The notes under the pieces were generated by a model. The model saw only the letters and a program-made list of their open reading frames with translations, had not been told where the DNA came from and did no database searches. 13,660 nucleotides of DNA from contig JANRAT010000321.1 of NCBI GenBank assembly GCA_030727885.1, positions 1-13,660 of the forward strand, in the 5' to 3' direction. Positions 6,268-13,504 of this stretch are shown here, one piece after another. The stretch's first letter is position 1, and each line of letters starts with the position of its first letter. The DNA comes from Rhodospirillales bacterium. GTDB lineage: Bacteria > Pseudomonadota > Alphaproteobacteria > Rhodospirillales > Casp-alpha2. The translations under genes and the position numbers were made by a program.

Positions 6268-7626
6268 TTGAATAACATCTCCCCTCAAGACCCGCGAGCC
6301 CTGAACATTGCCGTCATTGGCACCGGTATCGCTGGCATGTCCGCGGCTTGGCTTTTGAACCAGGGCCATCGTATCACAGTCTATGAGAAAAATGGGCGCA
6401 TCGGTGGGCATTCCAATACCGTTGACGCGCCGACCGAACAGGGAATGACCCCGGTTGATACGGGTTTCATTGTCTATAACGAAAAAAACTATCCGAACCT
6501 GACCGCCCTCTTCAAACACCTGAACGTGCCAACAAAGAACAGTGAAATGTCTTTTGCCGCTTCGCTGGGCGGCGGTTCGTTCGAATATGCCGGTACAGAC
6601 CTGAACGGCCTGTTGGGTCAACGCAGAAACATCGTCCGGCTGCGGTTCTGGTCGATGATGCGCGATCTCCTGAGGTTTTACCGTGATGCCCCGCAACTCC
6701 TGGACGATGTCACGGGTCGTGATTTAAGTCTTGGCGACTATCTGGCCAGGGAAAAGTATGGGCAGGATTTCATACGCGATCATCTGTTGCCTATGGGCGC
6801 TGCCATCTGGTCGACGACGGCGGCAGAAATGGCGGCCTATCCGGCAAGGGCCTTTATACGATTTTTCGTCAGCCACGGACTTCTCAACATCACTGACCGG
6901 CCACAATGGCGCACCGTCGACGGAGGCTCACGCGCCTATGTAGAGCGTCTGACGGCCGGGTATCGTGATCGCGTGCAATATGGCGGGGTGCGCTCGGTAC
7001 GTCGTATTGATGGCAAGGTCCGGATTGAGAATCATGCTCGCGAACAATCTGATTTTGATCATGTTGTCATCGCCACCCATGCGGACGAAGCGCTCGATCT
7101 GCTGGCCGACCCAAGCGATGCGGAACGGACTTTGCTAGGCGCCTGGCGTTATACGAATAACAGAGCCGTTCTGCATACGGATACTTCACTGATGCCCAAA
7201 CGTGGCCGAGTCTGGTCCAGCTGGAATTTCATTGGTGATCACAATACGGCCAGTGATCAGGAAACCGCCCTGTGTGTCACTTACTGGATGAACCGGCTGC
7301 AGTCGCTTGACCCGGCAACACCATTATTCGTAACCCTAAACCCGGTTCATGAGCCTGCCGTAGGCTCGATCATCCGCGAGTTCAACTACACACATCCGTT
7401 CTTCGACCGGGCCGCCCTGTCATCGCAGGAACGGCTGTGGTCCCTTCAGGGACAGGGCGGCATCTGGTTCTGCGGCAGCTACTTTGGTTCAGGCTTTCAC
7501 GAAGACGCCTTGCAGTCGGGTCTTGCCGTCGCAGAACAACTCGGCGGGTTGAAACGACCATGGTCCGTCGCCAATGAAAGTGGACGCATTCAATTGACCC
7601 CCCAATACCAGGTGGCAGCGGAATGA
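6268..7626 (+). CDS. FAD-dependent amine-oxidase-like oxidoreductase (COG2907)
   Basis: A 452-residue flavoprotein. The N-terminal Rossmann FAD motif IAVIGTGIAGMSAAW (Gly18, Gly20, Gly23) is followed by Glu40 (VYEKNGRIGGHS) for the ribose. The C-terminal FAD segment is GIWFCGSYFGSGFHEDALQS (about 398-417). Proteins of this type (COG2907) accompany cyclopropane-synthase-like enzymes in many bacteria, and plant cyclopropane synthases carry a related N-terminal domain fused to the methyltransferase. In R. sphaeroides, homologues in the RpoE-ChrR regulon were linked to furan fatty acid synthesis and to ChrR turnover. A role as fatty-acyl desaturase/oxidase on phospholipid chains is therefore likely but inferred. 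I do not assign one of the published Ufa names because I cannot map it securely. It starts at TTG with a GAGGA site and overlaps the DUF1365 gene by four bases. Confidence 0.9.
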   Translation: MNNISPQDPRALNIAVIGTGIAGMSAAWLLNQGHRITVYEKNGRIGGHSNTVDAPTEQGMTPVDTGFIVYNEKNYPNLTALFKHLNVPTKNSEMSFAASLGGGSFEYAGTDLNGLLGQRRNIVRLRFWSMMRDLLRFYRDAPQLLDDVTGRDLSLGDYLAREKYGQDFIRDHLLPMGAAIWSTTAAEMAAYPARAFIRFFVSHGLLNITDRPQWRTVDGGSRAYVERLTAGYRDRVQYGGVRSVRRIDGKVRIENHAREQSDFDHVVIATHADEALDLLADPSDAERTLLGAWRYTNNRAVLHTDTSLMPKRGRVWSSWNFIGDHNTASDQETALCVTYWMNRLQSLDPATPLFVTLNPVHEPAVGSIIREFNYTHPFFDRAALSSQERLWSLQGQGGIWFCGSYFGSGFHEDALQSGLAVAEQLGGLKRPWSVANESGRIQLTPQYQVAAE

Positions 7627-8414
7627 CCCTCAACTCAGCCATCTACGATGGCACCGTTGTGCATGAGCGAGTCCGTCCCAAGCGTCATCATTTGCGCTAT
7701 GACGTGTTCACCATGTTATTAGATATGGACGAACTGCCCGAGCTGGATCGCCGTTTTGCATTATTCGGCTATAACCGGGCGGCCGTTTTCTCATTTTATG
7801 ACAAAGACCACGGACCGACGACCGGGGCCGATCTCAGGCCGTGGGTTGAAGCCCGCCTTGCCGAGGCAGGCCTTCACCATGACGGTATCTCCATCCGCCT
7901 GCTGTGTTATCCGCGCATATTCGGGTACGCCTTCAATCCGCTCAGCGTTTATTTCTGCTATCACCGTGACGGTGCGTTGATGGCTATTCTGTATGAAGTC
8001 TGCAACACCTTCAAAGAGCGGCACACCTATATCATTCCTGTCGATGACCCGACGCGAAGGGTCATCAAGCAGCATTGCAGCAAAGCCTTATATGTCTCGC
8101 CTTTTATCGGCATGGACGCGGATTATTTTTTCCGCATTGTGCCGCCCGGTGACGGAGTCAACATCGTCATCCGACAGGAAGACGCAGACGGCTTGCTGCT
8201 GGCAGCCTCCTTCCAGGGCAGGTGCAAACCGTTTGTCGCACAGACCCTTTTCAGCACCCTGATCCGGTTCCCGTTCCTGACCTTGAAAGTGATCGGCGGC
8301 ATTCATTGGGAGGCCCTGCGCCTGTGGCTGAAAGGCGTCCCTTTCATCACGCATCAACCCGCTGACCAAGTCGTGCAAAGCAGTGTCGAGAGACACGGTG
8401 AATCCGGAGCATAA
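7623..8414 (+). CDS. DUF1365 family protein
   Basis: A 263-residue protein of the DUF1365 family (COG3496), whose biochemical function is not firmly known to me. Family hallmarks are IYDGTVVHERVRPKRHHLRY at the N-terminus (His-rich segment at 14-23), CYPRIFGYAFNPLSVYFCYH (about 95-114), then YEVCNTFKERHTY and KALYVSPFIGMDADYFF. Conserved histidines and aromatic residues could hold a metal or a lipid substrate, which is inference. The gene nearly always travels with the COG2907 oxidoreductase and the methyltransferase, as here, so it acts in the same lipid pathway; an oxygen-dependent step is one possibility. A hydrophobic stretch near 225-240 may touch the membrane. It overlaps the upstream gene by four bases and is followed by a five-base gap to the next. 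Confidence 0.9.
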   Translation: MTLNSAIYDGTVVHERVRPKRHHLRYDVFTMLLDMDELPELDRRFALFGYNRAAVFSFYDKDHGPTTGADLRPWVEARLAEAGLHHDGISIRLLCYPRIFGYAFNPLSVYFCYHRDGALMAILYEVCNTFKERHTYIIPVDDPTRRVIKQHCSKALYVSPFIGMDADYFFRIVPPGDGVNIVIRQEDADGLLLAASFQGRCKPFVAQTLFSTLIRFPFLTLKVIGGIHWEALRLWLKGVPFITHQPADQVVQSSVERHGESGA

Positions 8415-8419
8415 TGTAA

Positions 8420-9652
8420 ATGGCAAATACTCTCTCCAGAACTGCCGATCAAACAGGCCAGCGCCAATCGTCAATTTGGACGGAACCCCGTGAATGGCTG
8501 ATATCCCGTTGGCTCAAGCGGATCAAGGCCGGCTGCCTTACCGTTGAGTTCCCATCGGGTGCCCAGGCGGTCTTCGAAGGCGCAGAGCCGGGCCCCCATG
8601 CCTCGTTGAAAATCAGAAACCTGCGCATGGTTAACCGGCTGGTGCTATCGGGCGACATCGGCTTTGCGGAAAGCCACATGGCCGGCGAGTGGGATACGCA
8701 GGATCTCTCTGCCTTGCTGTCATTGGGTGCGGCGAACGCAGACGCTTTGAAGATCGCGATATCGCCGTCCCCGTTCATGCGTGTTGCCAACCGTTTGTAT
8801 CATGCCTTCCGGGCCAATACCCGACGGGGCAGCCGACGCAACATTGCCGCCCATTATGATCTCGGCAACGCATTCTATGAACAGTGGCTGGATGAAACCA
8901 TGACCTATTCATCGGCGCTGTTTGCTGCGCCCGATGAGAATCTGGCTGCGGCGCAGCGGCGAAAATATCTGCGGCTTGCCGAACAACTTGAACTCCGTCC
9001 CGGCGACAGCGTCCTCGAGATCGGTTGCGGCTGGGGCGGGTTTGCGGAAATAGCCGCCGCTGAATACGGCTGCCAGGTCGTCGGCCTGACACTGTCTGTC
9101 GAACAGGCGGCCTATGCCCGGGAGCGCATGCGCCGCGCCGGCATATCGGATGCCGTCGATATTCGCATTCAGGACTACCGCGATGTGGATGGTCAGTTCG
9201 ACAAGATCGTATCGATTGAAATGTTTGAGGCCGTCGGGGAAAAATACTGGCAGGGATATTTGCAAATCCTCCATGCCCGGTTGAAGCCGCGAGGCAAGGC
9301 GGCCCTGCAGATCATTACCATCAACGACCATAATTTCGATCAGTACCGCAGCAATCCGGATTTCATTCAGCGATATATTTTTCCGGGCGGTATGCTGCCG
9401 GGACCAAAAGCGTTCGAAAAAGCCGTCGCCAAGACGCCTTTGCAAATTCGTGATGCCTTGTATTTCGGGAAATCCTATGCCGAGACGCTGCGCCGCTGGG
9501 ACCGTGATTTTCAGCGCAACTGGCCTCGTATTGCACGGCTGGGATTTGATGAGCGTTTCTATCGCATGTGGCGCTATTACCTTTGTTACTGCGAAGCCGG
9601 TTTTGATGCCGGCGAAATTGACGTCGCGCATTTCCTGCTTGAGCGCCCATGA
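8420..9652 (+). CDS. Cyclopropane-fatty-acid-synthase-like SAM methyltransferase (CfaA/UfaM type)
   Basis: A 410-residue SAM-dependent enzyme of COG2230 that would modify unsaturated acyl chains of membrane phospholipids. The SAM motif VLEIGCGWGGF is at 199-208, preceded by AAHYDLGNAFYEQWLDETMTY and followed by DKIVSIEMFEAVGEKYW and YIFPGGMLP. Compared by eye with E. coli Cfa, Glu270 corresponds to the bicarbonate-binding Glu239 and Tyr353 may correspond to Tyr317. The Cys139 position is Ser165 (YSSALF instead of YSCAYW) and the His266 position appears to be Ile. This argues against classic cyclopropanation and favours methylation, as in the furan fatty acid pathway of R. sphaeroides. A GGAG sequence about ten bases upstream supports the ATG. 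The gene ends in a four-base overlap with the transporter. Confidence 0.92.
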   Translation: MANTLSRTADQTGQRQSSIWTEPREWLISRWLKRIKAGCLTVEFPSGAQAVFEGAEPGPHASLKIRNLRMVNRLVLSGDIGFAESHMAGEWDTQDLSALLSLGAANADALKIAISPSPFMRVANRLYHAFRANTRRGSRRNIAAHYDLGNAFYEQWLDETMTYSSALFAAPDENLAAAQRRKYLRLAEQLELRPGDSVLEIGCGWGGFAEIAAAEYGCQVVGLTLSVEQAAYARERMRRAGISDAVDIRIQDYRDVDGQFDKIVSIEMFEAVGEKYWQGYLQILHARLKPRGKAALQIITINDHNFDQYRSNPDFIQRYIFPGGMLPGPKAFEKAVAKTPLQIRDALYFGKSYAETLRRWDRDFQRNWPRIARLGFDERFYRMWRYYLCYCEAGFDAGEIDVAHFLLERP

Positions 9653-11037
9653 AGCAAACCGACCCGGCCCGGCTCGGATGGGGGACACTTCTGGCTTATG
9701 CGTTGCCGGCTCTTGTCGTGGCTCTACCGACCATTCCTGTCTACATCCATCTGCCTGCGCTGTATGGCGTCCAAATGGGGCTTGGACTGGCAGTGACGGG
9801 TTTCGTTTTGCTGTTGGCCCGCTTGTTTGATGCGCTGACGGACCCCTTGATTGGCGCGTTAAGTGATCGTTTCGGCTTCAGGGGTGCCCACCGAAAGCCG
9901 TGGATCGGACTTGGCGCCGTCATAGCGGGCGTAGGCCTGGTAAAACTGCTGAACCCGGCCCCCGGCGTTGATGAGAGCTATTTGTTGATATGGTCTATTT
10001 TTCTGTACGCGGGCTGGACTATGGTCGCCGTTCCATATCTGGCTTGGGGCGCAGAATTAAGCCTCGATTACGACGAGCGTACCCGCATCACTGCCTGGCG
10101 TGAGGGGATGGCACTGATCGGGATACTAGGCGCCGGCGCACTGACCGCGGCGACGGCGAGAATGGGCTGGACGGAGGTGCAATCAACCGGTGCTATCGCC
10201 TGGATGGCGGTTGGCTTAGGTGCCGTTGTTGTCCCGTTGTTGTTGTGGGCTGTTCCCGATCAGCAGCGATCTGGCAAAACTGTGGCCGTGTCCGGCGTGC
10301 AAACCTGGTGGCGTGATGGCCGTCTGAGTATTCGCAGTTTGATGGACAACGGCCCATTCCTGAGACTTCTTTCAGCCTGGTTTCTGAACGGACTGGCGAA
10401 CGGCGTTCCAGCGGCCTTGTTCTTTATCTATCTGGAAGACGGTTTGGCGGCGGGTGCCGAAGACCGGCCTTTGTTCGTACTCGCGTATTTTGCCGCCGCT
10501 GTTGCAGCGATCCCGCTGTGGCTTGTCCTCAGCCGCCGCCACGGCAAACATCGCGTCTGGTGCTGGGCGATGATTTCAGCATGCATCGCATTCGCCATAG
10601 TGCCGTTTCTGCCGACCGGTGCGTTTGGCGCTTTTGCCGTAGTTTGCCTCGTTACCGGCATGGCACTTGGCGCCGATCTCGTACTCCCGCCGGCCATCCA
10701 GGCAGACGTCATAGACTATGACCGCTTGCGGTTTGGTCGGCATCGCGCAGGTCTGCAATTCGCGCTCTGGGGGATGAGCACCAAGTTCGCGTTGGCGCTG
10801 GCAATCGGATTGTCTCTGCCTCTTCTGGATGCCTTTGGGTTCAGATCGGGGAATCCGACCGAGACCGGAATTATTGCCCTGATAGTGATCTACGCGATCG
10901 TACCCATCGTAATTAAGACAACGGCAATTGCTGTCATTTGGTCATTCCCGTTAACAGCAAAGAAGCATGCAGTCATCCGCCGCCGTCTCAATCGGCAATC
11001 GTCGGAGACCCTTAATCAAGCGGAGGCCGCAATATGA
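9649..11037 (+). CDS. MFS permease of the MelB/GPH type (MFS_2)
   Basis: A 462-residue inner-membrane protein with about twelve hydrophobic helices. LLARLFDALTDPLIGALSDR in the helix 2-3 region is typical of the glycoside-pentoside-hexuronide/MelB group, and PYLAWGAELSLDYDERTRIT follows helix 4. The related animal protein MFSD2A of the same superfamily carries lysophospholipids. Since the gene sits between a lipid methyltransferase and an envelope lipoprotein, a lipid or fatty-acid substrate is more likely than a sugar; that is inference from context. It overlaps both neighbours by four bases (ATGA) and should be induced with them from the promoter at 6186. No truncation is seen. The direction of transport and the coupling ion are unknown. 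Confidence 0.87.
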   Translation: MKQTDPARLGWGTLLAYALPALVVALPTIPVYIHLPALYGVQMGLGLAVTGFVLLLARLFDALTDPLIGALSDRFGFRGAHRKPWIGLGAVIAGVGLVKLLNPAPGVDESYLLIWSIFLYAGWTMVAVPYLAWGAELSLDYDERTRITAWREGMALIGILGAGALTAATARMGWTEVQSTGAIAWMAVGLGAVVVPLLLWAVPDQQRSGKTVAVSGVQTWWRDGRLSIRSLMDNGPFLRLLSAWFLNGLANGVPAALFFIYLEDGLAAGAEDRPLFVLAYFAAAVAAIPLWLVLSRRHGKHRVWCWAMISACIAFAIVPFLPTGAFGAFAVVCLVTGMALGADLVLPPAIQADVIDYDRLRFGRHRAGLQFALWGMSTKFALALAIGLSLPLLDAFGFRSGNPTETGIIALIVIYAIVPIVIKTTAIAVIWSFPLTAKKHAVIRRRLNRQSSETLNQAEAAI

Positions 11038-11639
11038 ATTTGAAATTACGAATGACCCTGATCGCCCTGATATTTTTAAGCGGATGCACCGAGATGAAAC
11101 CTGTTGATTTCAAGGATACGGCGCCAAAATTCGTGATCGAGGATTTCTTCAACGGCAAGACACAGGCGTCCGGCATATTTGAAGACCGGTTCGGCACTCT
11201 TCGACGCCAGTTCACCGTTGATATCGATGGCAAATGGGACGGAAACAGTCTGGTGTTGGATGAAAAGTTTCTCTACACCGATGGTGAACGTGACAGGCGC
11301 GTCTGGACCATCGTCAAGACCGGTTCCCATACCTATGAAGGTCGTGCTGGCGATGTCATTGGCACGGCAAAAGGCGAGGCTCAGGGCAATGCCCTGAACT
11401 GGCAATACGAGATGGATCTCAAAGTCGGCGACGGATCACTCCGTGTTCATTTCAATGACTGGATGTTCCTGCAACCCTCAGGGATGGTGATCAACCGCGC
11501 GCGGGTCAGCAAACTGGGCATTGAAATCGGCACCGTGACACTGGCCTTCGTCAAGCAAGATGCAAAGCACACCGGCTTGTCGAACACGTTCAGCGAACAG
11601 ACAGCCGTCCACGCACCCAGGCAAGCAGCCAGCCAATAA
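11034..11639 (+). CDS. DUF3833 family lipoprotein
   Basis: A 201-residue envelope lipoprotein. The N-terminus has a short positive region, a hydrophobic core and the lipobox FLSGC with Cys18 as the lipidation site. The next residue is Thr rather than Asp, so sorting to the outer membrane is likely. The mature part is beta-rich and matches the DUF3833 pattern: FVIEDFFNGKTQASGIFEDRFG, WDGNSLVLDEKFLYTDGERD and DWMFLQPSGMVINRARVSK. A lipocalin-like binding role has been suggested by the fold type, and the operon context (lipid modification and a permease) would fit lipid handling; this is inference. It overlaps the permease stop by four bases. Its 3' end runs 50 bases into the convergent NTF2-like gene. 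Confidence 0.88.
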   Translation: MNLKLRMTLIALIFLSGCTEMKPVDFKDTAPKFVIEDFFNGKTQASGIFEDRFGTLRRQFTVDIDGKWDGNSLVLDEKFLYTDGERDRRVWTIVKTGSHTYEGRAGDVIGTAKGEAQGNALNWQYEMDLKVGDGSLRVHFNDWMFLQPSGMVINRARVSKLGIEIGTVTLAFVKQDAKHTGLSNTFSEQTAVHAPRQAASQ

Positions 11640-12009
11640 TCGGTAAACGCTCGTAAAAATCCCGACCAGCGTCCCAATGGTCGATGTGCTCGGCGACCAG
11701 CCCATCGGGGTTGAAGGTAACGACACTGGCGCCGTTGAACGACCACGCCTTGCCACCCAGGCGTCCTTCGAAACACCAGTTCATCAGGCACACTTGACCA
11801 TCCATGGCGATGTTGCCGACATTGAAGCGGATATCATCGACATTCTCAAACATATGACGGAAAACGCGTTGCATGGCGTCTATGCCGCGGACGTCATTGA
11901 ATGGATCCTTGAAGCGGACATCCTGGGTCACAAAATCTCCGATCGACACAAGTGTTTGCGGCGACAGTGTTTCAAGATATCGGCGATATCGGTCCTGCGG
12001 TCCTGTCAT
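11590..12009 (-). CDS. SnoaL/NTF2-like protein
   Basis: A 139-residue protein with the cone-shaped SnoaL/NTF2-like pattern: YRRYLETLSPQTL, VTQDVRFKDPFNDVRG, a VGNIAMDGQVCLMNWCFEG strand pair and VAEHIDHWDAGRDFYERLP near the end. Such proteins are small-molecule isomerases or binding domains; the Asp and His in HIDHWD are candidate functional residues. The substrate is unknown. Its ATG overlaps the stop of the short-chain dehydrogenase gene by four bases, so the two are coupled, and it is the last gene of the - strand operon. The final 50 bases overlap the end of the DUF3833 gene on the other strand. Similar proteins occur with RpoE-ChrR-type lipid clusters, to my recollection; a fatty-acid-derived ligand is a reasonable guess. 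Confidence 0.85.
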   Translation of the reverse strand: MTGPQDRYRRYLETLSPQTLVSIGDFVTQDVRFKDPFNDVRGIDAMQRVFRHMFENVDDIRFNVGNIAMDGQVCLMNWCFEGRLGGKAWSFNGASVVTFNPDGLVAEHIDHWDAGRDFYERLPIIGWLLAWVRGRLSVR

Positions 12010-12779
12010 GTTCTGAGCATCCGGCGTGTTATTGCAAAGAACAAGCTATCCGGCAGGATTCTCAAAAATTTCATCAGCCATGCAAACCGCCTAGGAAAAG
12101 CGATTTCAAACGCATTTCCATTCAAGCCCTGCATGATGTATTCAACCGCAGCGTCAACGGGAATCAGAAACGGCATCGGAAAGTCGTTTTTTTCTGTCAG
12201 CGGTGTTTCAACAAAACCCGGGTTGATGAGCGTCAGGCGAACGTCATGGACGGCAAGTTCCGGCTTCAAAGCTTCGCACATATTGATGAGTCCAGCCTTG
12301 GTCGCCCCGTAAGCCGCTGACGTTGGTAGCCCGCGATAGCCGGCCAGTGATGCGACAACAGCAATATGCCCGGCCTTTCGTTCAATAAACCGGTGCATGA
12401 CGCTGTCCAGGCAATGCACCGTTCCCATAAGGTTGACGTCGACCAGTTTGCGCATGGTAGCGGCCGAAAACGCCTCTGCCGACATGGGAATGTGTGTGCC
12501 GGCGTTCAGAATGACAAGGCTCAAAGACCCGAGCCGGTTTTCGATCACATCGACCGTGACCATCGCCTGCCCCGCATTCGTTATGTCCAGAGGGAATGCA
12601 TGAATGCGTCCGGATGGGCTTTCGGCCACAAGGCTCTTCAGGTCGTTCTCGGTCCGGGCACTGACCGCTACTGTCCAACCTTCGTCTGCCAGACGTTTCG
12701 CCAATGCACGGCCAATGCCTTTGCCTGCACCGGTTACCCAGGCGACACGGGGCGCTCTATCCGCCGCTGCGGCCATCAT
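12006..12779 (-). CDS. Short-chain dehydrogenase/reductase (classical SDR)
   Basis: A 257-residue NAD(P)-dependent oxidoreductase. The cofactor motif TGAGKGIG is at about 16-23, followed by VSART, where the Arg suggests NADP preference. NAG lies near residue 92, and the catalytic Ser and YGATK (Tyr, Lys) lie in the usual order (ASLAGYRGLPTSAAYGATK). A long C-terminal region with FPRRFAWLMKFLRILPDSLF is hydrophobic and basic, as in SDRs acting on lipid substrates at membranes. It is overlapped by four bases on both sides (DUF6134 upstream, NTF2-like downstream). An SDR gene also belongs to the R. sphaeroides RpoE-ChrR cluster (RSP1087-1091, as I recall), so reduction or oxidation of a lipid carbonyl in the same response is plausible. 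Confidence 0.92.
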   Translation of the reverse strand: MMAAAADRAPRVAWVTGAGKGIGRALAKRLADEGWTVAVSARTENDLKSLVAESPSGRIHAFPLDITNAGQAMVTVDVIENRLGSLSLVILNAGTHIPMSAEAFSAATMRKLVDVNLMGTVHCLDSVMHRFIERKAGHIAVVASLAGYRGLPTSAAYGATKAGLINMCEALKPELAVHDVRLTLINPGFVETPLTEKNDFPMPFLIPVDAAVEYIMQGLNGNAFEIAFPRRFAWLMKFLRILPDSLFFAITRRMLRT

Positions 12780-13486
12780 GATTTTGCCTTTTTAATTTCA
12801 GTGCCTTGGCATCGACGACAATGATAGTCGATGCTTGATCCGTCTTTTCCCTTGAAGCGCATTTTAACCCAACGTCCGGCATCGTCGTACCACACCTCTG
12901 TGTGCAAATCGCCCGTATAGGCATAGTGGGTCGCGGAAACCGGTCCGGCTTCGGTTGTTACCTCAGTCCGGCCCAGCTTGTTTATGTGCACGGCATTAAC
13001 AACTCCCGTCAGTGTGTTGAGAACGCGGCTGTCGCCCAGAACTGCCGCGTTCCAATGATCGGTAGGCAGTATCGGCGCCGGCACATGATAATGGCTGCTC
13101 CCATTCTCAACCCGGATGGAATCGCCCAACCGGGAAGCTTCCATCCGGAATAACTTTCCATCGTCATCAACCGAAACCTGAAGTTGCTGAAGCAATCCAT
13201 CATGCCACTCGGATCGGGATTGGTAGTGATATTTATACGCCGTAAATAGAAGCACATTGATCTTCAGCATGAACGTTACGTCGACGGATAGATTGGCGCC
13301 TGCTTTTTTGAAGGATACACGGTGATATCCGACTTTCTCACTATTGCGATAGACGTCGAAATATATTTCGCTGCCATAAAGGCTCGTTGGTTGCACGAAT
13401 CCCCTGCCGGGCATAGAGGCGTAGCTAACAGCGCCAAATGAGATTGATCCCAACAGCGCTGCAATCGTGATTTTTCCTGCTAACAT
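12776..13486 (-). CDS. DUF6134 family protein, probably exported
   Basis: A 236-residue protein when started at the ATG at 13486. An in-frame TTG at 13504 would add six residues but has no ribosome binding site. Residues 1-24 form a signal peptide: one Lys, a hydrophobic stretch (ITIAALLGSISFGAV), then a likely cleavage after SYA. The mature part has the family pattern EIYFDVYRNSEKVGYHRVSF, FTAYKYHYQSRSEW, LPTDHWNAAVLG, LNTLTG and VWYDDAGRWVKMRFKGKDGS. It ends with a CRRC pair. These proteins look like beta-rich periplasmic binding or scaffold proteins; the function is unknown to me. It is the first gene of a three-gene - strand operon and is coupled to the SDR by an ATGA overlap. A possible RpoE-type promoter lies upstream. 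Confidence 0.82.
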   Translation of the reverse strand: MLAGKITIAALLGSISFGAVSYASMPGRGFVQPTSLYGSEIYFDVYRNSEKVGYHRVSFKKAGANLSVDVTFMLKINVLLFTAYKYHYQSRSEWHDGLLQQLQVSVDDDGKLFRMEASRLGDSIRVENGSSHYHVPAPILPTDHWNAAVLGDSRVLNTLTGVVNAVHINKLGRTEVTTEAGPVSATHYAYTGDLHTEVWYDDAGRWVKMRFKGKDGSSIDYHCRRCQGTEIKKAKS

Positions 13487-13504
13487 TTTCAGCGATTTTT
13501 CCAA

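Noticed and set aside
8909..9688. Long open frame on the - strand inside the methyltransferase gene
   Set aside because: Antisense to well-conserved SAM-methyltransferase motifs, with no recognisable domain of its own.
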